Shown here: positions 44,728 through 54,957 of the stretch, piece after piece
How positions within the stretch are numbered: the first letter of the stretch is position 1
Layout: every line of letters starts with the position of its first letter
Source of the DNA: Herbaspirillum sp. LeCh32-8
Lineage (GTDB): Bacteria > Pseudomonadota > Gammaproteobacteria > Burkholderiales > Burkholderiaceae_D
Direction: 5' to 3'
NCBI RefSeq assembly: GCF_017814915.1
Contig: NZ_JAGIPZ010000019.1
Span: forward strand, 1 to 57,058
Length of the DNA: 57,058 bases
Made by a program: the position numbers and the translations under genes
Notes under the pieces: generated by a model
The model's input: the letters and a program-made list of their open reading frames with translations, nothing else
Told to the model about the DNA's origin: nothing
Databases searched by the model: none

Positions 44728-46086
44728 ATGAACATCGTCATCCTCGCCGCCGGCATGGGCAAGCGCATGCAATCTTCCCTGCCCAAAGTCCTGCACCCGC
44801 TCGCCGGAAAATCGCTGCTGGGCCACGTGGTCGACACCGCCCGTTCGCTCTCCCCCGCCAAACTGTGCGTGATCTACGGCCACGGCGGGGATGCGGTGCC
44901 GCAGGCCTTCGCCGATCAGGGATTGTCGTTCGCCAAGCAGGAGCCGCAACTGGGCACCGGCCATGCGGTGATGCAGGCGCTGCCTCACATCGAGGATGGC
45001 GCGCCCACGCTGGTGCTGTACGGCGATGTGCCGCTGACCACCGGCGCCTCCTTGCAACGCCTGATGGCAGCCGCCGGCAACGACAAACTGGCGGTGCTGA
45101 CGGTGACGCTGGACGACCCCACCGGCTACGGCCGCATCGTGCGCGAGAACGGCAAGATCGTGGCCATCGTCGAGCAGAAGGACGCCAACGAGGCACAGCG
45201 CGCCATCCGCGAGATCAACACCGGCATCATCGCCGCCCCCACGGCCAAGCTGCGCAAGTGGCTGGCGGCGCTGTCCAACAACAACGCCCAGGGCGAGTAC
45301 TACCTGACCGACGTGATCGCCGCCGCAGTGGCCGACGGCGTCGAGGTGGTCTCGGCCCAGCCGGACGATCTGGCTGAAACGCTGGGTGTGAACAGCAAGG
45401 TGCAATTGGCCGAGCTGGAGCGCGTGTACCAGCTGGGCGTGGCGCGCAGGCTGCTGGAAGCCGGCGTCGGCCTGGCCGACCCGGCCCGCATCGACGTGCG
45501 CGGCGCGCTGGAGTGCGGCCGCGATGTCGCCATCGACGTCAACTGCGTGTTCGAGGGCAAGGTAGACATCGCCGACGGCGCCTCCATCGGCCCCAACTGC
45601 GTGATCAGGAACGCCACCATCGGCGCCGGCGCCAACATCAAGGCCTTCACCCATATCGAGGATGCGGTGGTCGGCGCCGGCGCCCAGGTTGGCCCGTACG
45701 CGCGCCTGCGCCCGGGCACCGAGCTGGCCAGCGACGTCCACGTGGGCAACTTCGTCGAGGTCAAGAACAGCATCGTCGGCGTGGGCAGCAAGGCCAACCA
45801 CCTGGCCTATGTGGGCGATGCCGATGTGGGCAGCGGCGTCAACATCGGCGCCGGCACTATCACCTGCAACTACGACGGCGCCAACAAGTTCCGCACCATC
45901 ATCGAGGACGACGCCTTCATCGGCAGCGACACCCAACTGGTGGCGCCGGTTCGCGTGGGCAAAGGCGCCACCATCGGCGCCGGCACCACGCTGACCAAGG
46001 ACGCGCCGGCCGGGCAGCTGACCCTGTCGCGCGCCAAGCAGCTGTCGCTGGCGGGATGGCAGCGACCGGTGAAGATCAAGAAGTAA
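44728..46086 (+). CDS. glmU: Bifunctional GlcN-1-P acetyltransferase / GlcNAc-1-P uridylyltransferase
   Basis: This 452-residue enzyme makes UDP-GlcNAc for peptidoglycan and LPS. The N-terminal uridylyltransferase (about 1-228) has [20 protein letters not shown] and YGDVPL. The C-terminal left-handed beta-helix acetyltransferase (about 250-452) has [14 protein letters not shown] and the NYDGANKF active-site region. The start at 44728 is the natural N-terminus; an upstream in-frame ATG is rejected. It is a housekeeping gene sandwiched between two paralogous glycosyltransferases. Confidence 0.96.
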   Translation: MNIVILAAGMGKRMQSSLPKVLHPLAGKSLLGHVVDTARSLSPAKLCVIYGHGGDAVPQAFADQGLSFAKQEPQLGTGHAVMQALPHIEDGAPTLVLYGDVPLTTGASLQRLMAAAGNDKLAVLTVTLDDPTGYGRIVRENGKIVAIVEQKDANEAQRAIREINTGIIAAPTAKLRKWLAALSNNNAQGEYYLTDVIAAAVADGVEVVSAQPDDLAETLGVNSKVQLAELERVYQLGVARRLLEAGVGLADPARIDVRGALECGRDVAIDVNCVFEGKVDIADGASIGPNCVIRNATIGAGANIKAFTHIEDAVVGAGAQVGPYARLRPGTELASDVHVGNFVEVKNSIVGVGSKANHLAYVGDADVGSGVNIGAGTITCNYDGANKFRTIIEDDAFIGSDTQLVAPVRVGKGATIGAGTTLTKDAPAGQLTLSRAKQLSLAGWQRPVKIKK

Positions 46087-46099
46087 GGCAGGCACGCAG

Positions 46100-46139
46100 A
46101 AAAAAGCCGGCTCCGCGGAATGCGGGCCGGCTTTTTTTT
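46100..46139. terminator. Bidirectional terminator after glmU
   Basis: AAAAAAGCCGGC and GCCGGCTTTTTTTT form a stem around a GC-rich loop between the convergent glmU and glycosyltransferase copy 2. It is strong in both directions. Confidence 0.9.
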
Positions 46140-46158
46140 GCGCCCATCGGCGCGCGGA

Positions 46159-47211
46159 TCAGTAACCGAGCTTTTTGATATCGGCCTGGGTCTTGGCGCG
46201 CAGGATGATGCGTTCGAACTCGTCGGCCCAATCCCGGGTCAGGTTCTTCAGCAGCAATGCCTTGCCGGCGCGCACCAGGCTGCTGCGCACGGCGTCGCTG
46301 CCGAACAGCGTCTGCAGATTGGCGCGCAGCAGCTCGACATCGCCCACCGGGTGCATCAGCGTGTTGTGCGCGTGACGCAAGCCATAGTGACGGTAGGTCT
46401 CCAGATCCGACAGGCACACCGGCACTTCCAGCTCAAAGGCCTCCCAGATGGTCAGCGGCTGCGACTCGCTGCTGCTGGCCAGCACATAGGCGTCCGCCGA
46501 GGCCAGGTAGCGCAGCGTCTCCTCATTGTGCAGTTCGCCCAGGAAGCGGTAGCGCTCCGGCGCGGCCTCAGCCACCGCGCGGGCCTCATTGGAGAGCTCG
46601 AGGTATTTGCCGATGAACACGCATTCGACCTGGCTGCGCAGCGCCTCATCCATGCCGTGCACGGCCATGATGATGTCTTCGAAGCGCTTGCGGTTATCGA
46701 TGGTGCCGATGCCGACGATGCGCTTCTTTCCCTCGGGCTTGGGTTTCGGCTGCAGGTCTTGCTGGCGATAGATGGCGTCGTTCCAGAACGGCAGCACATG
46801 GGTGGTGACCGGGCTGTCGAACAGGAAGGAGCGATAGACGATGCGCTGGTACTCGGTCTGGAACACGATGTGCGCCGCATGCCTGAACCCCGGCGCCACT
46901 TGGGGAAAACGCAGGATCAGCTCGCGCCCGACCTCGGCTTCATGAATCCACCACACCACCGGCACCTTGGGCCCGACGTCGGCCACGTGGATACCCGCCA
47001 TCAGGGTGTTGGCGACCACCAGGTCGACCGTGTCGATGTTCTGCACGATCGGGATGCCGAGGGCTTCGAACTCCTGCCGGATCGGGCCGTCGCCCTTGCG
47101 CCGCTGCATCACGATGACCTCGTGATTGCGGACCAGTCGCTCGGCCAGGCGCAGCATCGCGATGCTGGCGCCGGTGGTGTAAAACTCGTCGTTCAACAAC
47201 AGGATCTTCAT
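46159..47211 (-). CDS. Glycosyltransferase family 4-like, copy 2
   Basis: This 350-residue paralogue of 43401-44447 begins with the same 27 residues and shares SFLFDSP, HVLPFWNDAIYRQ, SESQPLTIWEAFE, LSDLETYRH, LMHPVG and the closing KKLGY. The segment at about 30-105 is more diverged, and that is where acceptor recognition usually lies, so the two may add sugars to different acceptors. It ends just past the glmU terminator. No other glycan gene follows on this strand. Confidence 0.85.
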   Translation of the reverse strand: MKILLLNDEFYTTGASIAMLRLAERLVRNHEVIVMQRRKGDGPIRQEFEALGIPIVQNIDTVDLVVANTLMAGIHVADVGPKVPVVWWIHEAEVGRELILRFPQVAPGFRHAAHIVFQTEYQRIVYRSFLFDSPVTTHVLPFWNDAIYRQQDLQPKPKPEGKKRIVGIGTIDNRKRFEDIIMAVHGMDEALRSQVECVFIGKYLELSNEARAVAEAAPERYRFLGELHNEETLRYLASADAYVLASSSESQPLTIWEAFELEVPVCLSDLETYRHYGLRHAHNTLMHPVGDVELLRANLQTLFGSDAVRSSLVRAGKALLLKNLTRDWADEFERIILRAKTQADIKKLGY

Positions 47212-47320
47212 CCCTCATCCCCATCAATCTTCAAACGCGCGAACGGCAGAGCATAAACGCAAATGCGCCGGTGTGGCCGCTCTTGCCTCAGATGGTCCGT
47301 GCCGTACGCCCCCGCCGGGG

Positions 47321-47800
47321 TCAATCGCGGACCGGCGTGATCGGCACCGCCGTCTCGAACTTGCTGCGCAGGATGGAAAAATAGCTGCGCACATTGCGCA
47401 CGTTCTTTTGCGAAGTGAACAGCCGGTGCGCCAGGGTATGGTAAGCCGGCATGTCGGCCACCAGCACCACCAGCACGAAGTCCGGGCCGGGCGAGACGCG
47501 ATAGCACTGCTGCACGGCAGCCTCACTCCTGACCGAGGCCTCGAAAGCCTGCTGCTCCTCCTCGCCCTGGCGGTCCAGGGTGATCTCCACGATGGCGGTC
47601 AGCGCGGAGGAGAGTTTCTCCGGATCCAGCAACACCACCTGGCGCGCGATCACGCCAGCCTCGGTCAGCCGCTTGACCCGCCGCAGGCAGGTCGGCGGCG
47701 AGGCATGCACGGCCTCGGCCAACTGATGGTTGGTTTGGCTGGCGTCAGTTTGCAGCGCCTTGAGGATACGCCGATCGAGGTCGTCCAGTTCCAGTCGCAT
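47321..47800 (-). CDS. Lrp/AsnC-family transcriptional regulator
   Basis: This 159-residue regulator has an N-terminal helix-turn-helix (about 8-55; LDDLDRRILKALQ, SPPTCLRRVKRL) and a C-terminal ligand-sensing RAM domain (about 70-150) with RVSPGPDFVLVVLVAD. It is divergent from glmS across an AT-rich gap, so it may control itself and possibly glmS in response to an amino acid. That control is inferred from position only. Confidence 0.9.
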   Translation of the reverse strand: MRLELDDLDRRILKALQTDASQTNHQLAEAVHASPPTCLRRVKRLTEAGVIARQVVLLDPEKLSSALTAIVEITLDRQGEEEQQAFEASVRSEAAVQQCYRVSPGPDFVLVVLVADMPAYHTLAHRLFTSQKNVRNVRSYFSILRSKFETAVPITPVRD

Positions 47801-47992
47801 GAGAATCGAAGAGGGTTATCAAGAATCTGAGAGTTTTAATTGAAATTAAATTTCATTAACTACATTTTTATCACTATTTATTTCACCGAAGATTTTCACG
47901 GCAATAATAGTTCAAAACTTAGTAATTTTAGAAATCTTATTTCATCAATGCTCGCCTAATATGACCTCACATTTTTTCAAACGAGGTGTTCC
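47801..47992. promoter_or_regulatory. AT-rich divergent promoter region of lrp-like gene and glmS
   Basis: This 192-bp region is strikingly AT-rich compared with its surroundings and contains short inverted stretches such as TTTAATTGAAATTAAA. AT-rich sites of this kind suit Lrp-type wrapping. No glmS ribozyme was recognised. Exact promoters were not assigned. Confidence 0.45.
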
Positions 47993-49810
<1,818 letters not shown>

Positions 49811-49843
49811 GCCTTCTGCGGCATGGGCCTGTGTGTGGGGCTT

Positions 49844-49904
49844 GTGAATAAGGTCTAGAACGTGGGAATAAAGCCTAGAACAACGAAATAAAGCCTAGAA
49901 CAAC
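49844..49904 (+). repeat. Three short tandem repeats after glmS
   Basis: Three imperfect copies of a unit of about 20 bp built around AATAAAGCCTAGAACAAC follow each other: GAATAAGGTCTAGAAC, GGAATAAAGCCTAGAACAAC and AAATAAAGCCTAGAACAAC. They lie between the glmS stop and its terminator. No function is apparent. Confidence 0.6.
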
Positions 49905-49939
49905 AAAAGCCATCTAAAAAGCAGACACGCACGAAAAGC

Positions 49940-49967
49940 AAAAAAGCCCGCGAACGCGGGCTTTTTC
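49940..49967. terminator. Intrinsic terminator downstream of glmS
   Basis: The stem AGCCCGCG/CGCGGGCT with a two-base AA core loop is flanked by a six-A run and TTTTTC. It follows the tandem repeats and ends the glmS transcript. Confidence 0.85.
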
Positions 49968-49969
49968 TT

Positions 49970-50139
49970 GAGGTTGATCACAGATGGTGAATTGCACTGA
50001 TATCCCTCTAACTAATCGCAAAGGTTGATCTCTTCAACTGCTCGTCCGCAATCGGCCAGAAGCCGTCATTCAGTAGTACTAAGGCATTGCTTCTAAATGG
50101 AACAAAACCACTGGATATTGTCCTTGAAGCAGTACCAGG
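49970..50139. other. Spacer before the accessory region
   Basis: No gene or RNA was recognised. Sequence character changes here from the GC-rich core to more AT-rich accessory DNA that continues through the TetR and IS-disrupted genes. Confidence 0.35.
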
Positions 50140-50799
50140 TCACCGCCGCGATATCTCTCCTTGGATGCCAGCGTGCGCGGCCATGAACATGGCGACCGCT
50201 GCCCGACAATAGGTTTCGACTTCGTTGTCGTCCTCTGCTCTGGCCTCATCGAAACGCGCGATCATCACAAGATCTGAGCCTTTGAAAAGCGCAGCAAACA
50301 AACGGGCGGACCGAAGCGGATCTGGCACGTTAAGGAGCGCCTGCACGTGCAACTGACGCAAAATGGCCTCGATTTGCTCAATGACATGGGCGGGGCCGGC
50401 TTCGTAATGGAGTTTGCTTAACGACTTTTGATTTGTCTTGTCGGCCATGACCATGGCTTCGACATTGCGGACGTGTGGTCTCAACAGGGTGCGAAGCAAT
50501 AATGATCCTACTGCCATCAGTTGATCTTCGACCGAACCTTCGACGCCCTTAAGAAGGGCCTGCGGTGCAAACAACTGATGGCAGCCGGCCACCATAGCTG
50601 CGGTGAACAGTGCCTCCTTGTTCGCGAAGTGACGATAAATGCTGAGCTTGGATATCTTCGCTCGTTGGGCGACCTTGTCCAATGTTGTCGCTTGAAAACC
50701 TAATTCCACGAAGAGTTCGGACGCGGTATCGACGATTGTTTGGCTAAGCGCCTTGTTGGCGGGCCGGCCCCGCCGGGTCTGGCTGTTGTTTTGGCTCAC
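50140..50799 (-). CDS. TetR/AcrR-family transcriptional repressor
   Basis: This repressor of about 219 residues has an N-terminal TetR helix-turn-helix (TIVDTASELFVELGFQATTL, then AKISKLSIYRHFANKEALF). The C-terminal ligand domain (about 75-215) is of the AcrR_C-like type. A GTG at 50799 is preferred over the ATG at 50832 because the latter lies inside the palindrome at 50818-50843, which looks like the operator. It is divergent from a truncated flavoprotein gene that it presumably controlled. Confidence 0.82.
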   Translation of the reverse strand: MSQNNSQTRRGRPANKALSQTIVDTASELFVELGFQATTLDKVAQRAKISKLSIYRHFANKEALFTAAMVAGCHQLFAPQALLKGVEGSVEDQLMAVGSLLLRTLLRPHVRNVEAMVMADKTNQKSLSKLHYEAGPAHVIEQIEAILRQLHVQALLNVPDPLRSARLFAALFKGSDLVMIARFDEARAEDDNEVETYCRAAVAMFMAAHAGIQGEISRR

Positions 50800-50817
50800 G
50801 AAATATAGTCTTTGACA

Positions 50818-50843
50818 GTATCTTAAATTCATAATTAAGATAC
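50818..50843. promoter_or_regulatory. Palindromic operator of the TetR repressor
   Basis: GTATCTTAA and TTAAGATAC form a perfect 9-bp inverted repeat with an 8-bp spacer, between the divergent TetR gene and the flavoprotein gene. TetR-family operators typically have this size and place. Confidence 0.65.
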
Positions 50844-50924
50844 CACACAGTTTCGTAAATTTGCAAGATGCGCCAGGCCCAGCCGAGTCCGTCTTCCTCT
50901 ATCCGCAATCCGGAGCCCATCACA

Positions 50925-51431
50925 ATGAATCACGTCATCATCATCGGCGGCAGCTTTGCTGGCCTCGCCGCCGCTCTGCAGCTGGGTCGTGCCCGCCGTA
51001 ACGTCATCGTTCTCGATACCGGTCTTCAGCGTAACCGCTTCGCTGGCCGCTCACACGGTATGCTGGGCCACGATGACAAGCCGCCGTCCGAGATCTTGGC
51101 CGCTGCGCGGCAGCAACTCGCGCGCTACCCTGCCATCAGGATGGTCAATGCCCGCGCCGACAGCATCTCTGGCGCTATCGACAATTTCTCCGTCCTCACT
51201 GGCGATGGCGAAACCCTGAGCGCGCGCCGCTTGATCCTGAGCTACGGCGTTGTTGACCAAATGCCTAATGTTCCGGGCTTTGCGGAGAACTGGGGCACAT
51301 CCGTCATTCCATGTCCCTATTGCGACGGCTTCGAAGTTGCTGATCAGCATTGGGGTCTCGTCTGGTCTGGCCCGCAGTCGATGAATCAGATCCGTGTTGA
51401 TTTGCTCGCAGAATTGACCCTCTCCATTTGA
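50925..51431 (+). pseudogene. Thioredoxin-reductase-like flavoprotein truncated by an IS21-derived element
   Basis: The 168-residue remnant has FAD-binding IIIGGSFAGLAAALQLG and the redox-active CPYCDG motif of the thioredoxin reductase-like family, which usually has about 300 residues. Native coding stops at 51395; the last 11 residues (VDLLAELTLSI) are read from the inserted element starting at 51396. The NADPH-binding half and C-terminus are lost, so it should be inactive. It lay under control of the adjacent TetR regulator. Confidence 0.85.
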
Positions 51432-51763
51432 CCCACCTTCCATTGCCTCCCGAAGGCTGCCACGCTGTCATACCACCCTTCATATCCCAGCTCCCTTAAG
51501 TCCAGGAACATCTGTTTAAGGGTTCGTCTTTGCTTGCGCGATTTGACTGCCTCAGCGCTGAGCCAGGCTGAAAGTCGAGGCGCGAATTCATCCAGGGCAC
51601 TGGATGATTGCCTTGAGGGGTAGGAAGGCTCGATCGCTCCGGATCGGATATAGCGACGAACCGTGTTTCGAGAGATGTCCAGCCGGCGGGAGATTTCCCT
51701 GATCCAGATGCGATCGCGGATGTACCAGCGTCGAATAATTCCAAGTAGGGCCACGTCTATCAC
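51386..51763 (-). pseudogene. Truncated IS21 transposase IstA (N-terminal DNA-binding part)
   Basis: The 125-residue frame begins MIDVALLGIIRRW and contains a helix-turn-helix (WIREISRRLDISRNTVRRYI) as in IstA. It ends after AAFGRQWKVGQMERVNSAS, which is already the terminal repeat of the element. The DDE catalytic core and the istB gene are missing, so it cannot transpose alone. It may still bind element ends. Confidence 0.85.
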
Positions 51764-51869
51764 TCCGTTCTCCCGCTCGCTGTGATGAGCAGGATTGTGG
51801 TCTAAACGTGGGTCAACTTAGGATGCAAATTCCTGGGGAAAGTGGGTCAGTTTTCGATGCAACTCAACA
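51396..51869 (-). mobile_element. 474-bp non-autonomous IS21-derived element
   Basis: On the minus strand the left end is TGTTGAGTTGCATCGAAAAC (51869 downward) with GGGTCA-type repeats, and the right end finishes in GCGAGCAAATCAACA at 51396. Between them is only the 5' part of istA. The ends match the partial copy at 1-77. No target-site duplication is seen (ATCCG before, CTTTC after). Both flanking genes are truncated, so sequence was lost at the insertion or by later recombination. Confidence 0.8.
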
Positions 51870-52187
51870 CTTTCCGTTTTCGGCGATGAGCAGGCCTGCA
51901 TAGGTCTGCTTGTAGACCTTGCCGGTATCGACTACCAGCGCCTCGAGGTGATATTCCGCAAACACCCGCTCAGGCGTATCGATCCAGACGGTCGGGTTGA
52001 CCAGGCGAAAATCCGGGATCTTCTTCAGGATGCCCGTAATGAGCCGGCTCACCTCCTGCGGCCCCTGGACCCGGGCCTTGACCCAGGGAAGCTCCAATAC
52101 ACCATCCGTCGCGAACAGTTCGCCTGCGACCTCAGGAGATTGCACGTTGTCCAGATACGCCTGTAAAAGCTGATTTGCTGTTTTCAT
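51864..52187 (-). pseudogene. NTF2/SnoaL-like protein truncated by the IS21-derived element
   Basis: The 107-residue remnant shows a SnoaL-like pattern (LLQAYLDNV, ATDGVLELPW, VFAEYHLEA, YAGLLIAENGK), in which proteins usually have about 130 residues. The stop codon is supplied by the element end (TGTTGA). About 20-30 C-terminal residues appear lost. The protein might partly fold, but activity is doubtful. It lies beside a pirin gene on the same strand. Confidence 0.75.
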
Positions 52188-52239
52188 GTTTTTCTTTCAA
52201 GAATCATCAGGTATGCGACTGTCGGTTCGCCGCAGAGGA

Positions 52240-52938
52240 TCAGGTACAGACGACGAATACCAGCTCGGCATCCTTGCGGGCGGAGATGGCGATGGCCTCT
52301 TCATCCTTGATGGCCAAGCCGCTGCGCTCGGTGACGACCATCTCCCCCACCGAGACCTCGCCGGCCGCCACGACCAGGTAGCCCAACTGCTCCTTGCCGA
52401 ATGCGTAGGAGATCGTGGCGCCGGCCTCCAGCATGGCGCTCATCACCCTGGCATCCGCATTGATGAAGACGGCGCCGGCATCTTCCGTAATGCCGCTGGC
52501 CAATGGCACCAAGGTATTGGCGCGCTCCTGCCTGGGAAAGAATCGCGTTTCCCACCGGGGTACGATGCCGAGTTGCCGGGGCTTGATCCAGATCTGGAAT
52601 AGCCGAAGCGGCGTTTTCCCGCTGTTTCTCTCGGCATGGCGTATGCCTGTGCCGGCGCTGAACGCTTGCACATTGCCGGCGGCAACATGACCGACATTGC
52701 CCAGGCTGTCTTCGTGCTCCAGAGTGCCTTCGCGAACGTAGGTCACGATTTCCATGTCCCGGTGCCTGTGCATGGGAAAACCCGCGCCGGCGGAAATCTC
52801 GTCGTCGTTGAGAATCACCAGATGGCCAAGCGGCATATGCGTCGGATTTTCCAGTGCACTGACGGCAAAATGATGTCTTGCCTTCAGCCATTGATTCTCG
52901 TCGCCACCCAGGCTTTCAAGCGGCCTCAGCTGATACAT
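52240..52938 (-). CDS. Pirin-family cupin (YhhW-like)
   Basis: This 232-residue bicupin has the metal-binding motif HRHRDMEI and HAERN (the pirin His/His/His/Glu set) and a C-terminal second cupin. Members such as YhhW show quercetin 2,3-dioxygenase activity; physiological roles vary. It is 52 bp upstream of the truncated SnoaL-like gene and probably shared its transcript. Confidence 0.9.
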   Translation of the reverse strand: MYQLRPLESLGGDENQWLKARHHFAVSALENPTHMPLGHLVILNDDEISAGAGFPMHRHRDMEIVTYVREGTLEHEDSLGNVGHVAAGNVQAFSAGTGIRHAERNSGKTPLRLFQIWIKPRQLGIVPRWETRFFPRQERANTLVPLASGITEDAGAVFINADARVMSAMLEAGATISYAFGKEQLGYLVVAAGEVSVGEMVVTERSGLAIKDEEAIAISARKDAELVFVVCT

Positions 52939-53421
52939 CCCGATTTCCCCTCAATTCGATCAGGAGCCGCGCCATTCAACAATGGAAGCGGGCTCGTTGA
53001 GACAGTACCCATGACTCCTTTCATACAACGAGGAGAGACGGGGAATAAAAACATGCGCATGAAATCAGCCGCACCAACACTTCCCACGGTGACTTGCAAC
53101 GCGGCGGCCATGTTTGATGGTCATGGCGGCGCTTGGGTCGCTGTAAAGGCGGCGTTCTTGCGGCCAAGAATACGAGTGGAGACGAAAGCGCGCATCCCGC
53201 TTTTGGTCCCTGCCACTGGCCGAAAGTCGTAGATGCGTTCCCAGCCTGTCGATATTGAAAACGGCCGATTAGAAACGGCCATTACCAAATCTTTGTTATA
53301 TTTCCTGTCGCGCGATTTAGTGATAAAAATGCAAGCCATTCCTCCTGCGAGAACGCCGAGTTGCCGCAGCCGCTACGCGTGAAACTCTGTTTCCAACTGA
53401 TTGATACCAAGGTGATTGTTC
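52939..53421. other. Intergenic region before the regulator trio
   Basis: This 483-bp region lies between the pirin gene and the first FixJ-like regulator. A possible 59-residue plus-strand frame at 53053-53232 is preceded by GGGGA but has no recognisable features and is not called. A hairpin AACGGCC...GGCCATT occurs near 53260. The last 150 bases are AT-rich and probably hold the promoter. Confidence 0.4.
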
Positions 53422-54117
53422 ATGGACTCTGATGCCGGATCAGCGTCGTACGTTAATCCTGAGCCTTTGGTTCACATCATCGACGACGATGTGAACATCA
53501 GGGACGGCTTGTCAGAGCTGTTGGCCAGCGCCAACCTGGAGTGCCAAACTTACTCGTCGGCCATGGAGCTTCTTGCCAGGCCCCTCGCCCAACGCCCCAG
53601 CTGCCTGGTGCTGGACGTGCGCATGCCGGGCGGCGGCGGGCTCGAATTGCAGGCCCAGCTCAACGCCCTGGGCGAAGGATTGCCGATCATCTTCATGACC
53701 GGATACGGCGACGTCGAATCCTGTGTCCGCGCGATGAAGCTCGGCGCAGTGGAGTTCCTGACCAAGCCCTTTCAAGACAAGGAAATGCTCGACGCCATCA
53801 CGCTGGCGCTCGGGCGGGATCGGATGCGACGCGCCAGGCTGGCCACGCTGGACGCCATGTCCAGGATGCTGGAGACGCTCACGAAGCGCGAAGCGGAAGT
53901 GATGTGGCTGGTTGTCGATGGCCTGGCCAACAAGCAGATCGCCTTTGAAATGGGCATTACCGAGGTCACCGTGAAGCTGCATCGGGGCAAGGTCATGCAG
54001 AAGATGATGGCGTCGTCCCTCGCCGACCTGGTGAAAAAAGCGGGGATCTTGCGCGAGTCGCAGGCGGCAACGGCCTCACTTTCCGAGACGGGACATGGCG
54101 TGAGCATGCCTGGCTAG
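53422..54117 (+). CDS. FixJ-like response regulator (NarL/LuxR output)
   Basis: This 231-residue regulator has a receiver domain (about 18-130) with IIDDDVNIRD, phospho-Asp in LVLDVRMPG, FMTGYGD and LTKPFQD. A LuxR-type helix-turn-helix follows (about 150-215; LTKREAEVMWLVVDGLANKQ, then KLHRGKVMQKM). AAGGTGA precedes the ATG at 53422. No partner histidine kinase is in the window. Two further regulators follow on the same strand. Confidence 0.9.
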   Translation: MDSDAGSASYVNPEPLVHIIDDDVNIRDGLSELLASANLECQTYSSAMELLARPLAQRPSCLVLDVRMPGGGGLELQAQLNALGEGLPIIFMTGYGDVESCVRAMKLGAVEFLTKPFQDKEMLDAITLALGRDRMRRARLATLDAMSRMLETLTKREAEVMWLVVDGLANKQIAFEMGITEVTVKLHRGKVMQKMMASSLADLVKKAGILRESQAATASLSETGHGVSMPG

Positions 54118-54343
54118 CCGAAGGCACAGGCGCTTTCAGCGCCATACCCGACCGCATTTTTCCAAAAGGACTAGAGCAAGCTGTCCAAAGGAGGGGGCTG
54201 CAACCGGCCACTTGGTATGGTCATGGCAAGACCCCTCACGGAGATATTGTTCTCGCGTTTCTTTGGCGTACACTTCCGGCAGGCGTTCCTTTTCAGTGCG
54301 CTGCGTCGGCTGTACCGCCTCTTCCCTTTTCGCTAGGTTCTTT

Positions 54344-54721
54344 GTGAATGCGCTGCAATTGATTGCCCTGGTAGATGACGACGAGGCGTTTCGCGAAGCG
54401 CTGCGAGATCTCCTGGATTCTGCGGGAATCGAAAGCATCGCATTCGAATCCTGCGAAAAATTCCTGGGCGACCCACGCGCGCTCAAGGCAACGTGCATCC
54501 TGTTAGATATCAACCTGCCCGGCATGACAGGGCTGGAGTTGCAGCGCGTGTTGAACTGGGCAAGCATAACCACCCCCATCATTTTCCTCACCTCCGTCGA
54601 CGATGCACACGCACGCGAACGTGCGATGACATCGGGCGCGGCAGGTTTTCTGACCAAACCGGTCGACAGCACGCATCTGTTGAGCTGCATCCATGCACTG
54701 GCGAACAGCCGCAAGCACTGA
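54344..54721 (+). CDS. Single-domain response regulator
   Basis: This receiver-only protein of about 125 residues (ALVDDDEAFREALRDLL, phospho-Asp in LLDINLPG, FLTSVDD, FLTKPVD) has no output domain. It could be a phosphate sink or act through protein contacts. The GTG start at 54344 is chosen because the receiver begins there; an ATG at 54212 would add an unrelated basic leader. The receiver resembles that of the FixJ-like protein upstream. Confidence 0.78.
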   Translation: MNALQLIALVDDDEAFREALRDLLDSAGIESIAFESCEKFLGDPRALKATCILLDINLPGMTGLELQRVLNWASITTPIIFLTSVDDAHARERAMTSGAAGFLTKPVDSTHLLSCIHALANSRKH

Positions 54722-54957
54722 GCAAGGCCTGCGCCGCCCGCATGCGAGCGAGATGAAGGCGCCATGCGCGCCGTTTTCCACCCTTTTTTGCAAATCCACG
54801 ACTTTGGTCTAGTACCCAAGCGGGGGACGGCGACGTAAAGTCATGTCAAGCCTGGTCGGCCTGACAAGAGACAAGCAATGTTGGCGCCTGCCGGATCAGT
54901 ATCGTTTATTGCATGGCTCATTGCGCGATTGCACCGCGCACATCCGGGAAACACAAC

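Noticed and set aside
44692..46095. Minus-strand frame of 467 codons opposite glmU
   Set aside because: It is an antisense shadow; the GlmU frame has all expected motifs.
47801..47992. glmS ribozyme or riboswitch
   Set aside because: The leader is short and AT-rich with no recognisable ribozyme core, and such ribozymes are mainly known from Gram-positive bacteria.
53053..53232. 59-codon frame with a possible ribosome-binding site
   Set aside because: The upstream GGGGA is plausible, but the peptide has no recognisable features and a stronger case needs conservation or expression data.
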